A stretch of 64,000 nucleotides of DNA from an uncultured Aquimonas sp. (lineage in GTDB: Bacteria > Pseudomonadota > Gammaproteobacteria > Xanthomonadales > Xanthomonadaceae), in the NCBI RefSeq assembly GCF_937888285.1, contig NZ_CALART010000111.1, forward strand, positions 170,717 through 234,716, in the 5' to 3' direction. The notes under the pieces were generated by a model. That model ran no database searches. It was not told the DNA's origin and was given only the letters and a program-made list of their open reading frames with translations. Of the stretch, positions 63,349-64,000 are shown piece by piece. Both the position numbers and the translations under genes were made by a program. The first letter of the stretch is position 1. The number at the start of each line of letters is the position of its first letter.

Positions 63349-63855
63349 ATGACTGCGGAGCGCGCCTTCGTTGCCTTGGGCAGCAACCTCGACGAACCAG
63401 CGCGCCAGCTTGGCGTGGCGATCGAAGCGCTGGCCTGCCTGCCGGCGACGCGAGTGCTCCAGGTCTCGGGCTTCTACCGCACGGCGCCCTGGGGAGATGC
63501 CGACCAGCCCGACTTCGTCAATGCGGTCGCGCTGCTCGAAACGGCGCTGGCGCCCCTGCCTCTGCTGGATGCCCTGCTCACGATCGAGCAGCAGATGGGC
63601 CGTGTGCGCACCCGCCGCTATGGCCCACGCGTGATCGACCTCGATCTGCTTGCGCATGGCGACACGCTGATGGACAGCCCGCGCCTCGTATTGCCTCACC
63701 CGCGCATGCACGAGCGTGCCTTCGTGATGTGGCCGCTGGCCGAAATTGCGCCCGATCTGGTGCTTGCGCCCTGGGGCAGGGCGGCAGAGATCGCTGCGTC
63801 GCTTCCGGCGGAGGGCATTGCGCGCCTCGAGCAGCGCCGTCAGCAGCCCGTGTAA
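63349..63855 (+). CDS. folK: 6-hydroxymethyl-7,8-dihydropterin pyrophosphokinase
   Basis: 168 residues. FolK signatures are FVALGSNLDEP, YRTAPWGDADQPDFVNAV and RYGPRVIDLDLL, the last holding the two Mg-binding aspartates. HPRMHERAFVMWPL is also conserved. It transfers pyrophosphate from ATP in folate synthesis. The pcnB-folK order is common in gammaproteobacteria, where panB often follows. Confidence 0.95.
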   Translation: MTAERAFVALGSNLDEPARQLGVAIEALACLPATRVLQVSGFYRTAPWGDADQPDFVNAVALLETALAPLPLLDALLTIEQQMGRVRTRRYGPRVIDLDLLAHGDTLMDSPRLVLPHPRMHERAFVMWPLAEIAPDLVLAPWGRAAEIAASLPAEGIARLEQRRQQPV

Positions 63856-64000
63856 ACCTCGCGACTTGCCGGTTGCCAACAGGATCGGCTTTCGGGCGCG
63901 GGTTCGCGCGAACGACCCGCGAAGCCAGCCTCTCGCCGGGGCGAAGCTGAGAGGGTGTTGACAAATTAGGTGGTCAGGCGTCGAAGCAGCATCCGCGCCT
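63856..64000. other. Tail of window, no gene
   Basis: 145 bases after folK. A TTGACA at 63958-63963 resembles a -35 box, but nothing like a -10 box follows at 17 bases. A weak 6-bp hairpin (CCTCTC/GAGAGG, 63929-63954) precedes it. No gene is seen here. Confidence 0.5.

Noticed and set aside
63929..64000. Promoter or insertion-sequence end at TTGACA
   Set aside because: No -10 box at the right spacing and no repeat match elsewhere in the window.

Overview
The window reads as a chromosomal segment of a very GC-rich gammaproteobacterium of the order Lysobacterales (Xanthomonadales), probably not Xanthomonas itself. Four things point there. Aspartokinase is fused to diaminopimelate decarboxylase (51182-53812). 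It is followed by MurL and MurD2, the L-Glu-then-epimerise route to muropeptide D-glutamate described in Xanthomonas. An ExeA/GspB pair is present, and intergenic gaps are full of GGGATTC heptamer arrays. No phage, plasmid, CRISPR array or intact insertion sequence was seen.

Layout. 1-4.9 kb: the end of a secreted protein, a methionine/glutamine aminotransferase with its omega-amidase, a CsgG-like protein and a DUF962 membrane protein. 4.9-10.2 kb: a two-component system split by a repeat block, a DUF4397 exported protein and a subtilisin-like protease. 10.2-15.2 kb: a GntP-type permease divergent from a TonB-dependent receptor, with candidate operators between them, then a lipoprotein polyester depolymerase. 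15.3-25.5 kb: a CrbS-like transporter/kinase hybrid, an amidohydrolase, an oxidoreductase, a glycosyltransferase with a PAP2 phosphatase, a diguanylate cyclase and a universal stress protein. 25.5-30.7 kb (minus): ExeA-GspB-rhomboid-DUF1820-NYN, then thymidine kinase. 30.8-36.4 kb: divergent secreted proteins, namely a sortilin-like repeat lipoprotein and a metzincin with five Ig-like repeats. 36.4-47 kb is housekeeping: rep, pyrF, rpsT, murJ and ribF-ileS-lspA. 47-51 kb (minus): a GGDEF-EAL protein, upp and a PhzF-like protein. 51-57 kb: lysC-lysA, murL and murD2 overlapping head to tail. 57-64 kb: PIN-PhoH, gcvR-bcp divergent from dapA-bamC, ferredoxin, tRNA-Glu(CTC), pcnB and folK.

How it fits together. 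DapA, the LysC-LysA fusion, MurL, MurD2, MurJ and (by signal-peptide removal) LspA all serve the cell wall and envelope. The ExeA/GspB pair suggests type II secretion, and several secreted enzymes are candidate cargo. Three of the secreted proteins end in the same short motif, (M/I/L)FA(N/S)G(F/L)E, and two carry a repeat built on WYxxxxSGxG. These shared signatures and the repeat families (paired heptamer arrays, a 168-bp palindromic element at the end of murJ, and a hairpin element translated inside murD2) are the least explained content. Four genes (tdk, rpsT, lysC-lysA, dapA) appear to use TTG starts, and ileS and pcnB use GTG.
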